NCBI GenBank assembly: GCA_003514865.1
Contig: DOON01000007.1
Span: forward strand, 1,999 to 7,310
Direction of reading: 5' to 3'
Origin: Clostridiales bacterium
Lineage (GTDB): Bacteria; Bacillota_A; Clostridia; Tissierellales; Sedimentibacteraceae
DNA length: 5,312 nt
Shown here: positions 1-5,312 of the stretch, piece by piece
Numbering within the stretch: position 1 is the first letter of the stretch
Layout of the letters: every line of letters starts with the position of its first letter
Notes under the pieces: model-generated
What the model saw: only the letters and a program-made list of their open reading frames with translations
What the model was told of the DNA's origin: nothing
Databases searched by the model: none
Program-made: the position numbers and the translations under genes

Positions 1-1952
1 AGGTAAAATCCGAAGATTTGATTAAGGTTTACAGAGAAATTGAAGAAGCGCTAAAGAATGCCGAAAAAGAAGACCTTATTCTCGAGAAACTCATTGCAGA
101 AAATAAGAAAGCTCAGGAGCTTTATAAAATGTCCAAAGAAAAGTTTCAAGAATATACTCAGCAGAAAGATTACATTTTCAACACCTACAGCATGAAGCTT
201 CCGGAGCTGAGGGAAAAAGCCGAGAGACTCACGGTGCTCGAAAAAAAAGACGCTGAACTTCAGAAAACCAGCATGGAACTTTATGAGACAAGGGAAAACC
301 TTGACTCCCTGAGCAAGCAGCTTGAAAAAAACAAAAAAGCTGCGGATGCTAAGAGAGGTGAATATGAAAAAGCGTATAACAGTTACCTTGTGGAGACTGC
401 ATACTTAATAAGCGATAACTTAACCGACGGGCAGGAATGCCCTGTATGCGGAAGTACGCACCATCCCAAAAAAGCATCTAAGAAAGACGGCATGTGGTCA
501 GCTTCCGCTGTTAAAAGCTTAGGCTCTGAGTTAGACAAGCTCAATGAGGACGCAGGAGAACTCATGGCATTAATTGCACGTCAGGACGCCGCAAAATTGT
601 CAAAAGAGGAAAGACTGCAAATCCTTAAGGAAGAAATCAAAGAATTGAAGGGAGTTCTGGTCGGTAGCACTAAGGAAAATATTTTAGCAGAGCTCAAAAA
701 GGCTGAAACCGAAGCAGCAAGACTAAATGGCATTTTAAATGCCGAAGCAAAGCTCTCATCAGAAATCAACAGGTTGGACAGTGAGCTTTCCGAATTAAAC
801 ATAAAAATAACAGAACAAAGCAAATTAAAAGAAGGAAAGGCAGCGGTATCCAATTCCCTCAGTGCGCGTAAAATTAAAGGAATAAACTCTGAAGCTGATT
901 TAATAAGCAGAATAACTATATTTAAAAGCGAAATAGATAAGTACACAAATGAATTAAACAGCCTGACCGATAAAAAAGGAAATGCAGAAAAGATGCTCAG
1001 CTCATCGGCTGCAACCCTTAAGCTTCTAAAGGAAGATTCAGAAGCTAAAAATACTGAATATGAAGGCGGAAAATACGAATATTACGAATTGTTGAAAGAA
1101 AACGGCTTTGCCAATACTGCCGAATTTAAGCCATTCTTGTTTGAACAGCGGCAGTTGGATGAGTGGGATAAACAAATTCAAAATTATATAATCGAAAAAG
1201 GCTCCATAACAAGAAATCTGGAGAGGCTAACTGTATTGACAGAAAACAAGGAAAGGCCGGACATTAAAGCAACTGAAGACTCCATAGATAAATTGGAAAA
1301 AACTATTACGGATCTTGAAAAACAAGCTGCTCTAGACATCGACCGAAAACAGCGGTTAGAAAAAATTATAAGCAAAGCTGAAAAAGAGCAGGAATTGATT
1401 CAGGAGATGGTCAGAAAATATGATATGTACTTCAGCTTCGGTACAACGCTGCGCGGAGACCGCGGCATAAGCCTAAGGCGATATGTGCTTGGTGTAATGC
1501 TCACATCTGTAACCGCCGAAGCTAACAGGCTTTTGAAAAATGTTCACGACGGTCGATACAGGCTCTGCAGAACTCTTGAGGGAAGCGGCAGAACAAGAAA
1601 GGTAGGATTGGAGCTTGAAGTACTCGATGCTTATTCAGGAGAAAAACGAAGCGTAGCCGGATTATCGGGCGGCGAGAAATTCCTTGTATCCCTGGCACTC
1701 TCACTTGGTCTTTCCGCGGTGGTACAGGCACAATCCGGTGGCATAAGAATCGATACCATGTTTATCGATGAAGGCTTTGGAAGTCTGGACAGTTCCTCCA
1801 TCAAGGATGCATTGGGCATATTGGGCTCGGTCAAAGGCTCCAAGAGATTGGTGGGAATAATCTCCCATGTGCAGATGCTCAAGGAAACAATAGAGTCCTC
1901 CATATCCGTTGAAAAGGACCGAAACGGGAGCTCTCTTACGGTTAACTTCTAA
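1..1952 (+). CDS. sbcC: Exonuclease SbcC, C-terminal part (5' truncated by window edge)
   Basis: This is the ATPase and coiled-coil subunit of SbcCD, the bacterial Mre11-Rad50-like nuclease that opens hairpins and trims DNA ends in the cytoplasm. The frame is open to the left edge (first whole codon at 3), so the TTG at 18 is not a real start. About 400 N-terminal residues, including Walker A, must lie upstream, since SbcC proteins are usually around 1000 residues or more. Counting from the codon at 18, a charged heptad-like coiled coil covers most of residues 1-465. It is broken by the zinc hook CPVC at 141-144 (nt 438-449), followed by GSTHHP. The C-terminal ATPase lobe then shows a conserved SbcC/Rad50-type stretch (about 475-515), the ABC signature LSGGEK (549-554), Walker B MFIDEG with catalytic Glu, D-loop SLD (589-591) and H-loop His617. 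No frameshift or missing motif is seen. The partner sbcD would be expected just upstream. Confidence 0.95.
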   Translation, partial: VKSEDLIKVYREIEEALKNAEKEDLILEKLIAENKKAQELYKMSKEKFQEYTQQKDYIFNTYSMKLPELREKAERLTVLEKKDAELQKTSMELYETRENLDSLSKQLEKNKKAADAKRGEYEKAYNSYLVETAYLISDNLTDGQECPVCGSTHHPKKASKKDGMWSASAVKSLGSELDKLNEDAGELMALIARQDAAKLSKEERLQILKEEIKELKGVLVGSTKENILAELKKAETEAARLNGILNAEAKLSSEINRLDSELSELNIKITEQSKLKEGKAAVSNSLSARKIKGINSEADLISRITIFKSEIDKYTNELNSLTDKKGNAEKMLSSSAATLKLLKEDSEAKNTEYEGGKYEYYELLKENGFANTAEFKPFLFEQRQLDEWDKQIQNYIIEKGSITRNLERLTVLTENKERPDIKATEDSIDKLEKTITDLEKQAALDIDRKQRLEKIISKAEKEQELIQEMVRKYDMYFSFGTTLRGDRGISLRRYVLGVMLTSVTAEANRLLKNVHDGRYRLCRTLEGSGRTRKVGLELEVLDAYSGEKRSVAGLSGGEKFLVSLALSLGLSAVVQAQSGGIRIDTMFIDEGFGSLDSSSIKDALGILGSVKGSKRLVGIISHVQMLKETIESSISVEKDRNGSSLTVNF

Positions 1953-1974
1953 ACAATAAAATACGATAAAATTG

Positions 1975-2020
1975 AAAGACGCATAGACGTTTCCTCTTTA
2001 CAAGGTAGTCCTGCGTCTTT
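1975..2020. terminator. Bidirectional terminator between sbcC and guaD
   Basis: A perfect 9-bp inverted repeat, AAAGACGCA (1975-1983) and TGCGTCTTT (2012-2020), extends inward past a small internal loop by GAC (1986-1988) with GTC (2008-2010), and possibly by CCT (1993-1995) with AGG (2003-2005). T-rich DNA follows on both sides: TTTATTATTTTA on the plus strand, and CTTTCAATTTTATC on the minus strand. It lies 22 bp after the sbcC stop and directly abuts the guaD stop codon, so it can end both convergent transcripts. The T-tracts are interrupted, so efficiency is uncertain. Confidence 0.75.
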
Positions 2021-2021
2021 A

Positions 2022-3368
2022 TTATTTTACTCTACGTCCCTGAACCCACACTTCTTTTATATTAGACGATTCCGATAACAGCAGTATCTTGTGAAGCAAA
2101 TCCTCAGGGTTTTTTTCTTTATAAAATCTTGGTATATTGTTTTCTATATTTATTATTTGCACATCAAATGAGTAGCCTTTTTCAAGCTTTCCTATTGGTA
2201 AATTTAGTGCTATGCCACCAGCTACGGTAGCAGAGTAAAAAGCATTATTAATGGTTATGGAAGAACCTGCCCTTCCTCTTTCATCACGCTGCAGCGAAGG
2301 ATTGACACCTTCTTGCAACATTCTTGAAGATATTACAGCCTGTCTTATGGATTGATACATGCTTGGGCTATAGCCCCCTGATATATCTGTTGCCATTCCT
2401 ATATTAACACCCTTACTGCTAAAGTCTCTAAAGGGTAATACAGAATTAGCAAAGTAAGCATTCGACAATGGACTATGTGCTATAGTCGTTTTTTTATCAG
2501 CTATAATCTTTAAGTCATCAGGTTCTAAAAATGGAGCATGGGCAATAATCGTCTTATTAGTTATTAAGCCAAAATTATCTAATGCCTGTGCATCATTTAC
2601 GCCATATTTCTCTTTAACAAATTGGTGCGCCCAGTCACTTTCGCTGCAGTGGGTTTGTATGTGAACATCATACTTTTTTGCTAACATCCCTAGACCCGCT
2701 AAAGCTTCGGAAGTACAGCTTGGAATAAATCTTGGCGTTACAACAGGATAAACATTCTGTTTATATAGATTTTGTATTTCTAATACATTGTTAATAAATT
2801 TTTCTGTTTCGTAAACAGCATCCTCCGGAGAAGTATCTCTATAGAACTCTGAATTACTATTTGGATCATCCATTACAACTTTTCCAACTAAACCGCGTTG
2901 TCCTAACTCTCCGCATAAGCTTGCCAACAATATGGACGATTCTCTGTCTACAGTGGCAAAATACATTGCTGTAGTTGTGCCATGTGTTAGTGTAGTGCTA
3001 ACCACATCTCGATATATTTCATTAGCAAATTCTAAATCTTTAAACCTTGATTCCAATGGGAAAGTATATTCACCAAGCCATGTTTCAAGGGGCCTGTCTA
3101 AAGCGGTACCTGCTTGCGGCCATTGAGAAGCATGAATATGTAAATCCACAAAGCCCGGAAGCATAACCTCTGAGCCAGAAAGTATTCTTAATTTCCCACT
3201 CTTCAAATACATAAGTCTGACTGAGTCATAATCCTTATGCCCTTCCTCATAAACTTCCTCTATATAACCTTCATTGTTTACACAAAATATACCGTTGCTT
3301 ATATATTTTATTGTGTTAAAATCCATACTAAAAAAAGCATTTCCCTGTATAGCTGTATTGTTAAACAT
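2022..3368 (-). CDS. guaD: Guanine deaminase (amidohydrolase family)
   Basis: The predicted 448-residue cytoplasmic enzyme hydrolyses guanine to xanthine and ammonia (purine salvage or purine nitrogen use). Its length is normal for the family. Visible motifs in order are PGFVDLHIHASQ (71-82; metal ligands His77 and His79), the GuaD-like ETWLGEYTFPLESRF (95-109), GTTTAMYFAT (130-139), VVMDDPN (164-170), TPRFIPSC (211-218; PRF is typical of guanine deaminases), QTHCSE (238-243; metal ligand His240 and catalytic Glu243), IAHAPF with His277, AHSPLSN (297-303) and ATDISGGYSPSM (326-337; metal ligand Asp328). This set separates it from cytosine deaminase and from chlorohydrolase or TRZ-type relatives, though substrate is inferred from motifs only. 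The ATG at 3366-3368 is chosen because AGGGAGGA lies 4 nt upstream. The gene stands alone, convergent with sbcC and divergent from ytaF, and no purine transporter or xanthine dehydrogenase gene is in the window. Confidence 0.9.
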   Translation of the reverse strand: MFNNTAIQGNAFFSMDFNTIKYISNGIFCVNNEGYIEEVYEEGHKDYDSVRLMYLKSGKLRILSGSEVMLPGFVDLHIHASQWPQAGTALDRPLETWLGEYTFPLESRFKDLEFANEIYRDVVSTTLTHGTTTAMYFATVDRESSILLASLCGELGQRGLVGKVVMDDPNSNSEFYRDTSPEDAVYETEKFINNVLEIQNLYKQNVYPVVTPRFIPSCTSEALAGLGMLAKKYDVHIQTHCSESDWAHQFVKEKYGVNDAQALDNFGLITNKTIIAHAPFLEPDDLKIIADKKTTIAHSPLSNAYFANSVLPFRDFSSKGVNIGMATDISGGYSPSMYQSIRQAVISSRMLQEGVNPSLQRDERGRAGSSITINNAFYSATVAGGIALNLPIGKLEKGYSFDVQIINIENNIPRFYKEKNPEDLLHKILLLSESSNIKEVWVQGRRVK

Positions 3369-3372
3369 ATTA

Positions 3373-3380
3373 TCCTCCCT
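3373..3380 (-). promoter_or_regulatory. Ribosome binding site of guaD
   Basis: On the minus strand AGGGAGGA is followed by TAAT and the ATG at 3368. It is a strong match to the 16S anti-Shine-Dalgarno sequence and fixes the guaD start, although the spacing is on the short side. Confidence 0.8.
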
Positions 3381-3437
3381 TGTGTCCTAGCATCTTTACG
3401 ATTATATTTTACCCAGCCGAAATTTATTATTTAGATA

Positions 3438-3466
3438 ACTATATTACAGCTATAAGCATATGTCAA
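3438..3466 (-). promoter_or_regulatory. Sigma-A-type promoter of guaD
   Basis: Read on the minus strand, a perfect -35 TTGACA (3461-3466) is followed by a 17-bp spacer and a -10 TATAGT (3438-3443), with a good match to the vegetative consensus. Transcription would start near 3431, giving a leader of about 60 nt before the ATG. Two CTATA copies (3439-3443 and 3450-3454, plus-strand reading) lie 11 bp apart inside the promoter. They could be an operator, but that is weak. The leader is too short for, and does not show, a purine riboswitch. Confidence 0.75.
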
Positions 3467-3498
3467 CAAACTTGAAACGCAATAGCAACCGTCTGTTT

Positions 3499-3518
3499 CC
3501 TATGTATTACACATAAGG
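3499..3518. repeat. Short imperfect inverted repeat in the guaD-ytaF intergenic region
   Basis: CCTATGT (3499-3505) and ACATAAGG (3511-3518) pair as a 7-bp stem with one bulged A around a 5-nt centre. It lies between the divergent guaD and ytaF promoters. It could be a protein-binding site, but nothing identifies a regulator and chance is possible. The rest of 3467-3590 shows no gene, no RNA motif and no other clear signal. Confidence 0.3.
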
Positions 3519-3590
3519 TATTTCTTTCTGCTGAATATAAAGAGATACTCCGCTCTGAAGAAAAACAGCCATAAGTGTGTGTGCTGCAAT

Positions 3591-3622
3591 TGTAACACCT
3601 TACATTATCAATGCATAGAATA
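3591..3622 (+). promoter_or_regulatory. Candidate sporulation-type (sigma-E/K-like) promoter of ytaF
   Basis: CATAGAATA (3614-3622) fits the CATANNNTA form of the sigma-K -10 and differs by one base from the sigma-E form CATACAAT. The upstream box TGTAACA (3591-3597) places AAC (3594-3596) 17 bp before the -10, which fits the loose sigma-K -35. A sigma-A reading (TTGTAA at 3590-3595 with TAGAAT) would need a 20-bp spacer and is poor. A start near 3628 gives a leader of about 25 nt that still contains the GGAG site. A sigma-G reading is weaker. Confidence 0.5.
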
Positions 3623-3640
3623 ACTTCAGACTATTATGAC

Positions 3641-3644
3641 GGAG
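3641..3644 (+). promoter_or_regulatory. Ribosome binding site that decides the ytaF start
   Basis: GGAG lies 9 nt upstream of the ATG at 3654. The earlier in-frame ATG at 3636 overlaps this region and has no purine-rich site before it. This supports the shorter 208-residue protein. Confidence 0.65.
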
Positions 3645-3653
3645 TGTGATGTT

Positions 3654-4280
3654 ATGACTTGGCTGTTCATTCTTGGTTTCGCATTATCATCGAGCCTTGA
3701 TAATTTAGGAGTAGGTATTACTTACGGCATAAGAAGAATACAGATTAACGTATTTTCAAACTCATTAATTGCCGCAGTATGCTTCTTGTTTAGTTATTCG
3801 GGGATACTGTTCGGAAAGTGGATTTCTTCTGTAATCCCAGGCATTCTTCCCGCATTTTTAAGCGTAGTTATGCTGCTGGCTATCGGTCTTCGAATTATCT
3901 GGCTGTCATTGCCTCGCAAGCAACAGGAGGAGGAAAAGAATCTTCAGGAAATAAAAGGGCTATCATCAATTTTAAAAAATCCGGAATGCGCTGATTTCGA
4001 TAAATCACAGCATATCGGAGCAGTAGAAGCATTTGTATTAGGTGCTGCACTTTCGGCCAATGCACTGACAAATGGCTTAAGTGCCGGACTGCTTGGCTAC
4101 ACACCGTTAGCCATATCTCTTGCAGCTGCCGTCGGCAGCTTTATAACAGTGTGGCTCGGAGTTAAAATAGGTCAAAAAGTTGCCGACATACAGATAGGAC
4201 CGTTTCAGTTAGGGCAATTCGGAGCTTTAATCAGCGGCATACTTCTGGTGCTTATAGCTATAAGAAGCTTCTTATACTGA
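3654..4280 (+). CDS. ytaF: Sporulation membrane protein YtaF (MntP/YtaF family)
   Basis: This 208-residue polytopic membrane protein has about six helices (roughly residues 2-22, 36-58, 62-86, 123-147, 149-172, 186-206), arranged as two three-helix repeats joined by a charged cytosolic loop (about 87-122). It belongs to the family that includes the manganese exporter MntP. The YtaF branch is shown by SSLDNLGVGITYGIR (13-27) in repeat 1, the loop motif NPECADFDKS (109-118), and SANALTNGLSAG (134-145) in repeat 2. Asp16 matches the MntP Asp in position. The equivalent repeat-2 Asp of MntP is Asn136 here, so Mn export should not be assumed. YtaF is linked to sporulation by family name, but its transported substrate, if any, is not established. 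The start at 3654 rather than 3636 is chosen from the GGAG site and the MntP-like distance to Asp16. It is monocistronic, divergent from guaD and convergent with the cyclophilin gene. Confidence 0.87.
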   Translation: MTWLFILGFALSSSLDNLGVGITYGIRRIQINVFSNSLIAAVCFLFSYSGILFGKWISSVIPGILPAFLSVVMLLAIGLRIIWLSLPRKQQEEEKNLQEIKGLSSILKNPECADFDKSQHIGAVEAFVLGAALSANALTNGLSAGLLGYTPLAISLAAAVGSFITVWLGVKIGQKVADIQIGPFQLGQFGALISGILLVLIAIRSFLY

Positions 4281-4287
4281 TCATATG

Positions 4288-4327
4288 ACAAAGACGCTGC
4301 CCTTGCGGGACAACGTCTCTGCTTTGT
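4288..4327. terminator. Hairpin terminator between ytaF and the cyclophilin gene
   Basis: AGACG (4292-4296) pairs with CGTCT (4314-4318). Inside it, TG pairs with CA and CCC (4300-4302) pairs with GGG (4307-4309) around a TTGC loop, with one bulged A. An outer arm ACAAAG (4288-4293) can alternatively pair with CTTTGT (4322-4327). The T-rich stretch TTTGTTTATATTTGTTTAC follows on the plus strand, so it best terminates ytaF. It also lies just after the minus-strand cyclophilin stop at 4338 and may serve both, although the minus-strand T-tract is poor. Confidence 0.7.
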
Positions 4328-4337
4328 TTATATTTGT

Positions 4338-4856
4338 TTACATTTTCTCCGGTTCTTCGTATGTTTCTCCGAAAGTGTCAACTGTGACCTTTCTCAATCT
4401 TACTGCTTCTGCGGGTTTATCTCTGTGGTCTGTCCTCATGTTAGCAATTTTATCTATTACGCTTAGTCCCTCAGTTACCTTGCCAAAGGCAGCATACTGT
4501 CCGTCAAGATGAGGTGATTTCTTGTGCATTATAAAAAATTGAGAGCCGGCAGAGTTTGGTGACATGGCTCTTGCCATTGACAATACTCCTTCATCGTGCT
4601 TCAAATCATTTTTAACTCCGTTTCCTGAGAACTCCCCCTTTATTCCGTAGCCCGGTCCTCCGGTACCGGTTCCCTGAGGGCATCCGCCCTGAATCATGAA
4701 GCCCTTTATAACTCTGTGGAATATCAGACCATCGTAAAAATTGCTGTTAATCAAAGATATGAAGTTTTTTACGGTATTCGGTGCTATTTCAGGATAAAGC
4801 TCAGCCTTTACTATATCGCCGTTCTCAAATTCAAATGTAACTATCGGTAATTTCAT
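4338..4856 (-). CDS. Peptidyl-prolyl cis-trans isomerase, cyclophilin type
   Basis: This 172-residue single-domain enzyme catalyses cis-trans isomerisation of peptide bonds before proline and assists protein folding. It has no signal peptide or lipobox, so it is cytoplasmic. Cyclophilin motifs are FHRVIKGFMIQGG (46-58), with catalytic Arg48 and pocket residues Phe53, Met54 and Gln56; the glycine-rich loop GTGTGGPGYG (62-71); SMARAMSPNSAGSQFFI (93-109), with Gln106 and Phe108; and LDGQYAAFGKV (117-127). Against human CypA, Trp121 is replaced by His116, Asn102 by Arg96 and His126 by Tyr121, while the catalytic core is kept. Loss of that Trp is common in bacterial cyclophilins and usually lowers cyclosporin A binding. 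A short acidic tail (ETYEEPEKM) ends the protein. The ATG at 4854-4856 follows GGAGGG. Symbols such as ppiB or ppiA are used for such genes, but I cannot choose one from sequence. Confidence 0.95.
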   Translation of the reverse strand: MKLPIVTFEFENGDIVKAELYPEIAPNTVKNFISLINSNFYDGLIFHRVIKGFMIQGGCPQGTGTGGPGYGIKGEFSGNGVKNDLKHDEGVLSMARAMSPNSAGSQFFIMHKKSPHLDGQYAAFGKVTEGLSVIDKIANMRTDHRDKPAEAVRLRKVTVDTFGETYEEPEKM

Positions 4857-4859
4857 ATT

Positions 4860-4865
4860 CCCTCC
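4860..4865 (-). promoter_or_regulatory. Ribosome binding site of the cyclophilin gene
   Basis: On the minus strand GGAGGG is separated from the ATG at 4856 by only AAT. The match is strong, but the spacing is unusually short (3-4 nt). No alternative in-frame start fits the cyclophilin fold better. Confidence 0.65.
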
Positions 4866-4890
4866 AAAATAATAATTGTTGTGTATTTAT

Positions 4891-4919
4891 ACTTTACACT
4901 ATCACCGAATATAATTCAA
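4891..4919 (-). promoter_or_regulatory. Possible sigma-A promoter of the cyclophilin gene
   Basis: On the minus strand TTGAAT (4914-4919) is followed by a 17-bp spacer and TAAAGT (4891-4896). Each hexamer departs from consensus, so this is a moderate candidate. The implied leader is short and AT-rich. Confidence 0.4.
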
Positions 4920-4973
4920 GGCTCTTCTGCGTTCGAACCAGCATAAAATATTTGAATGTAAAATTTTTATTGA

Positions 4974-5004
4974 TGTAACAACTATTACTTAAGGGAATAT
5001 ATTA
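4974..5004 (+). promoter_or_regulatory. Candidate promoter of the cysteine-rich gene, similar to the ytaF one
   Basis: The box TGTAACA (4974-4980), identical to that upstream of ytaF, is followed after 15 bp by AATATATTA (4996-5004), which matches the sigma-K-type CATANNNTA except at its first base. No good sigma-A pair with normal spacing was found nearby. An inverted repeat, TTACTT (4985-4990) and AAGTAA (5005-5010), brackets the -10-like element, and a second AAGTAA lies at 5016-5021. The call is tentative. Confidence 0.35.
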
Positions 5005-5026
5005 AAGTAAGTTCTAAGTAATTATG

Positions 5027-5033
5027 AGGAGGG
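5027..5033 (+). promoter_or_regulatory. Ribosome binding site of the cysteine-rich gene
   Basis: AGGAGGG lies 10 nt before the ATG at 5044. It is a near-perfect Shine-Dalgarno and the main evidence that the open frame after it is a real gene. Confidence 0.8.
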
Positions 5034-5043
5034 TTTTATAAGC

Positions 5044-5312
5044 ATGAAATGCTCAGATAGAAATGAAGTTTTAGGCAATGGCGGGATAGCTGAAAGATGC
5101 TGCACCGCTCAAACAGGATGTGATTGGGACGGCACACTGCGCAATGTAGTAACCGAACCGATATATGTACAAAAAGTCTATGACGCTGTACTTTTTAATT
5201 TGCAGGGATTAAAATCAGCTCCCGACACAATATTTGAACCAAGAATAGGCTGCGGAACAAATATTATAAGAATAGCTGATATCCGATGCAGAAAATTTTT
5301 CAACCCTAATAA
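5044..5312 (+). CDS. Cysteine-rich protein of unknown function (3' truncated by window edge)
   Basis: An open frame runs from the ATG at 5044 to the right edge (89 complete codons, no stop), preceded by a strong AGGAGGG site. The visible N-terminus has no signal peptide or membrane segment. It carries six cysteines (Cys3, Cys19, Cys20, Cys26, Cys70, Cys82), many for 89 residues, in no zinc-finger spacing that I recognise. The most ordered-looking part is EPIYVQKVYDAVLFNLQ (39-55), an amphipathic stretch followed by a hydrophobic-plus-basic region, NIIRIADIRCRKFF (73-86). I cannot assign a family. The EPIYVQKVYDAV type of segment feels familiar from clostridial hypothetical proteins, but that is recollection and not a match. 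Cysteine richness and the ytaF-like upstream box would fit a spore-layer or metal-binding protein, which is inference. The gene is divergent from the cyclophilin gene. Confidence 0.75.
   Translation, partial: MKCSDRNEVLGNGGIAERCCTAQTGCDWDGTLRNVVTEPIYVQKVYDAVLFNLQGLKSAPDTIFEPRIGCGTNIIRIADIRCRKFFNPN

Noticed and set aside
18..20. TTG at 18 as a true start codon of a short SbcC-like gene
   Set aside because: The frame is open to the window edge, no ribosome site is visible, and a protein starting here would lack the Walker A half of the ATPase.
581..946. Minus-strand open frame within sbcC
   Set aside because: The serine- and leucine-rich product is the usual antisense shadow of Lys/Glu-rich coiled-coil codons.
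3369..3431. Purine or preQ1 riboswitch in the guaD leader
   Set aside because: The leader is only about 60 nt and lacks the conserved purine-aptamer junction and paired loops. No preQ1-type hairpin with an A-rich tail was found.
3237..3434. Plus-strand open frame opposite the start of guaD
   Set aside because: It is antisense to conserved coding sequence, has no ribosome site, and its hydrophobic look comes from AT-rich shadow translation.
3467..3653. yybP-ykoY manganese riboswitch before the MntP-family gene
   Set aside because: The characteristic conserved internal loops of that aptamer are not visible, and the likely promoter lies only about 40 bp before the start codon.
3636..3653. Longer ytaF start at 3636
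   Set aside because: No Shine-Dalgarno precedes it, it would lie almost at the predicted transcript start, and the ATG at 3654 has GGAG at good spacing and an MntP-like N-terminus.
4285..4512. Plus-strand open frame over the terminator and the end of the cyclophilin gene
   Set aside because: It lies antisense to a clear cyclophilin, begins in the terminator hairpin and has no ribosome site.

Overview
The window looks like chromosomal DNA from a low-GC, endospore-forming Firmicute, most likely an anaerobic member of the Clostridia. The evidence is the AT-rich intergenic DNA, strong AGGAGG-type ribosome binding sites, a YtaF-type sporulation membrane protein, and the general look of the SbcC and cyclophilin sequences. 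The species cannot be fixed from the sequence alone.

There are five protein genes and their strands alternate (+, -, +, -, +), so each appears to be its own transcription unit. (1) At 1-1952 (+) is the C-terminal two thirds of SbcC, the ATPase/coiled-coil subunit of the SbcCD (Mre11-Rad50-like) nuclease. Its beginning lies outside the window. (2) At 2022-3368 (-) is a complete guanine deaminase (GuaD-type amidohydrolase) with an intact metal site. It has a near-consensus sigma-A promoter and a strong Shine-Dalgarno, and it shares a bidirectional terminator with sbcC. (3) At 3654-4280 (+) is ytaF, a six-helix MntP/YtaF-family membrane protein. A mother-cell-sigma-like promoter lies upstream and a hairpin terminator downstream. 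(4) At 4338-4856 (-) is a complete single-domain cytoplasmic cyclophilin. (5) At 5044-5312 (+) is the start of a cysteine-rich protein of unknown function that runs off the right edge.

The genes do not form an obvious pathway: DNA repair, purine salvage, sporulation membrane function and protein folding sit side by side as independent units. The possible link is between ytaF and the cysteine-rich gene. Both have a TGTAACA box followed, 15-16 bp later, by an AT-rich element resembling the -10 of sporulation sigma factors. This suggests, but does not prove, that both are expressed during sporulation.

I saw no mobile element, CRISPR array, tRNA, rRNA or recognisable riboswitch. I did not find a clear new system. 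The least explained item is the truncated cysteine-rich gene at the right edge.
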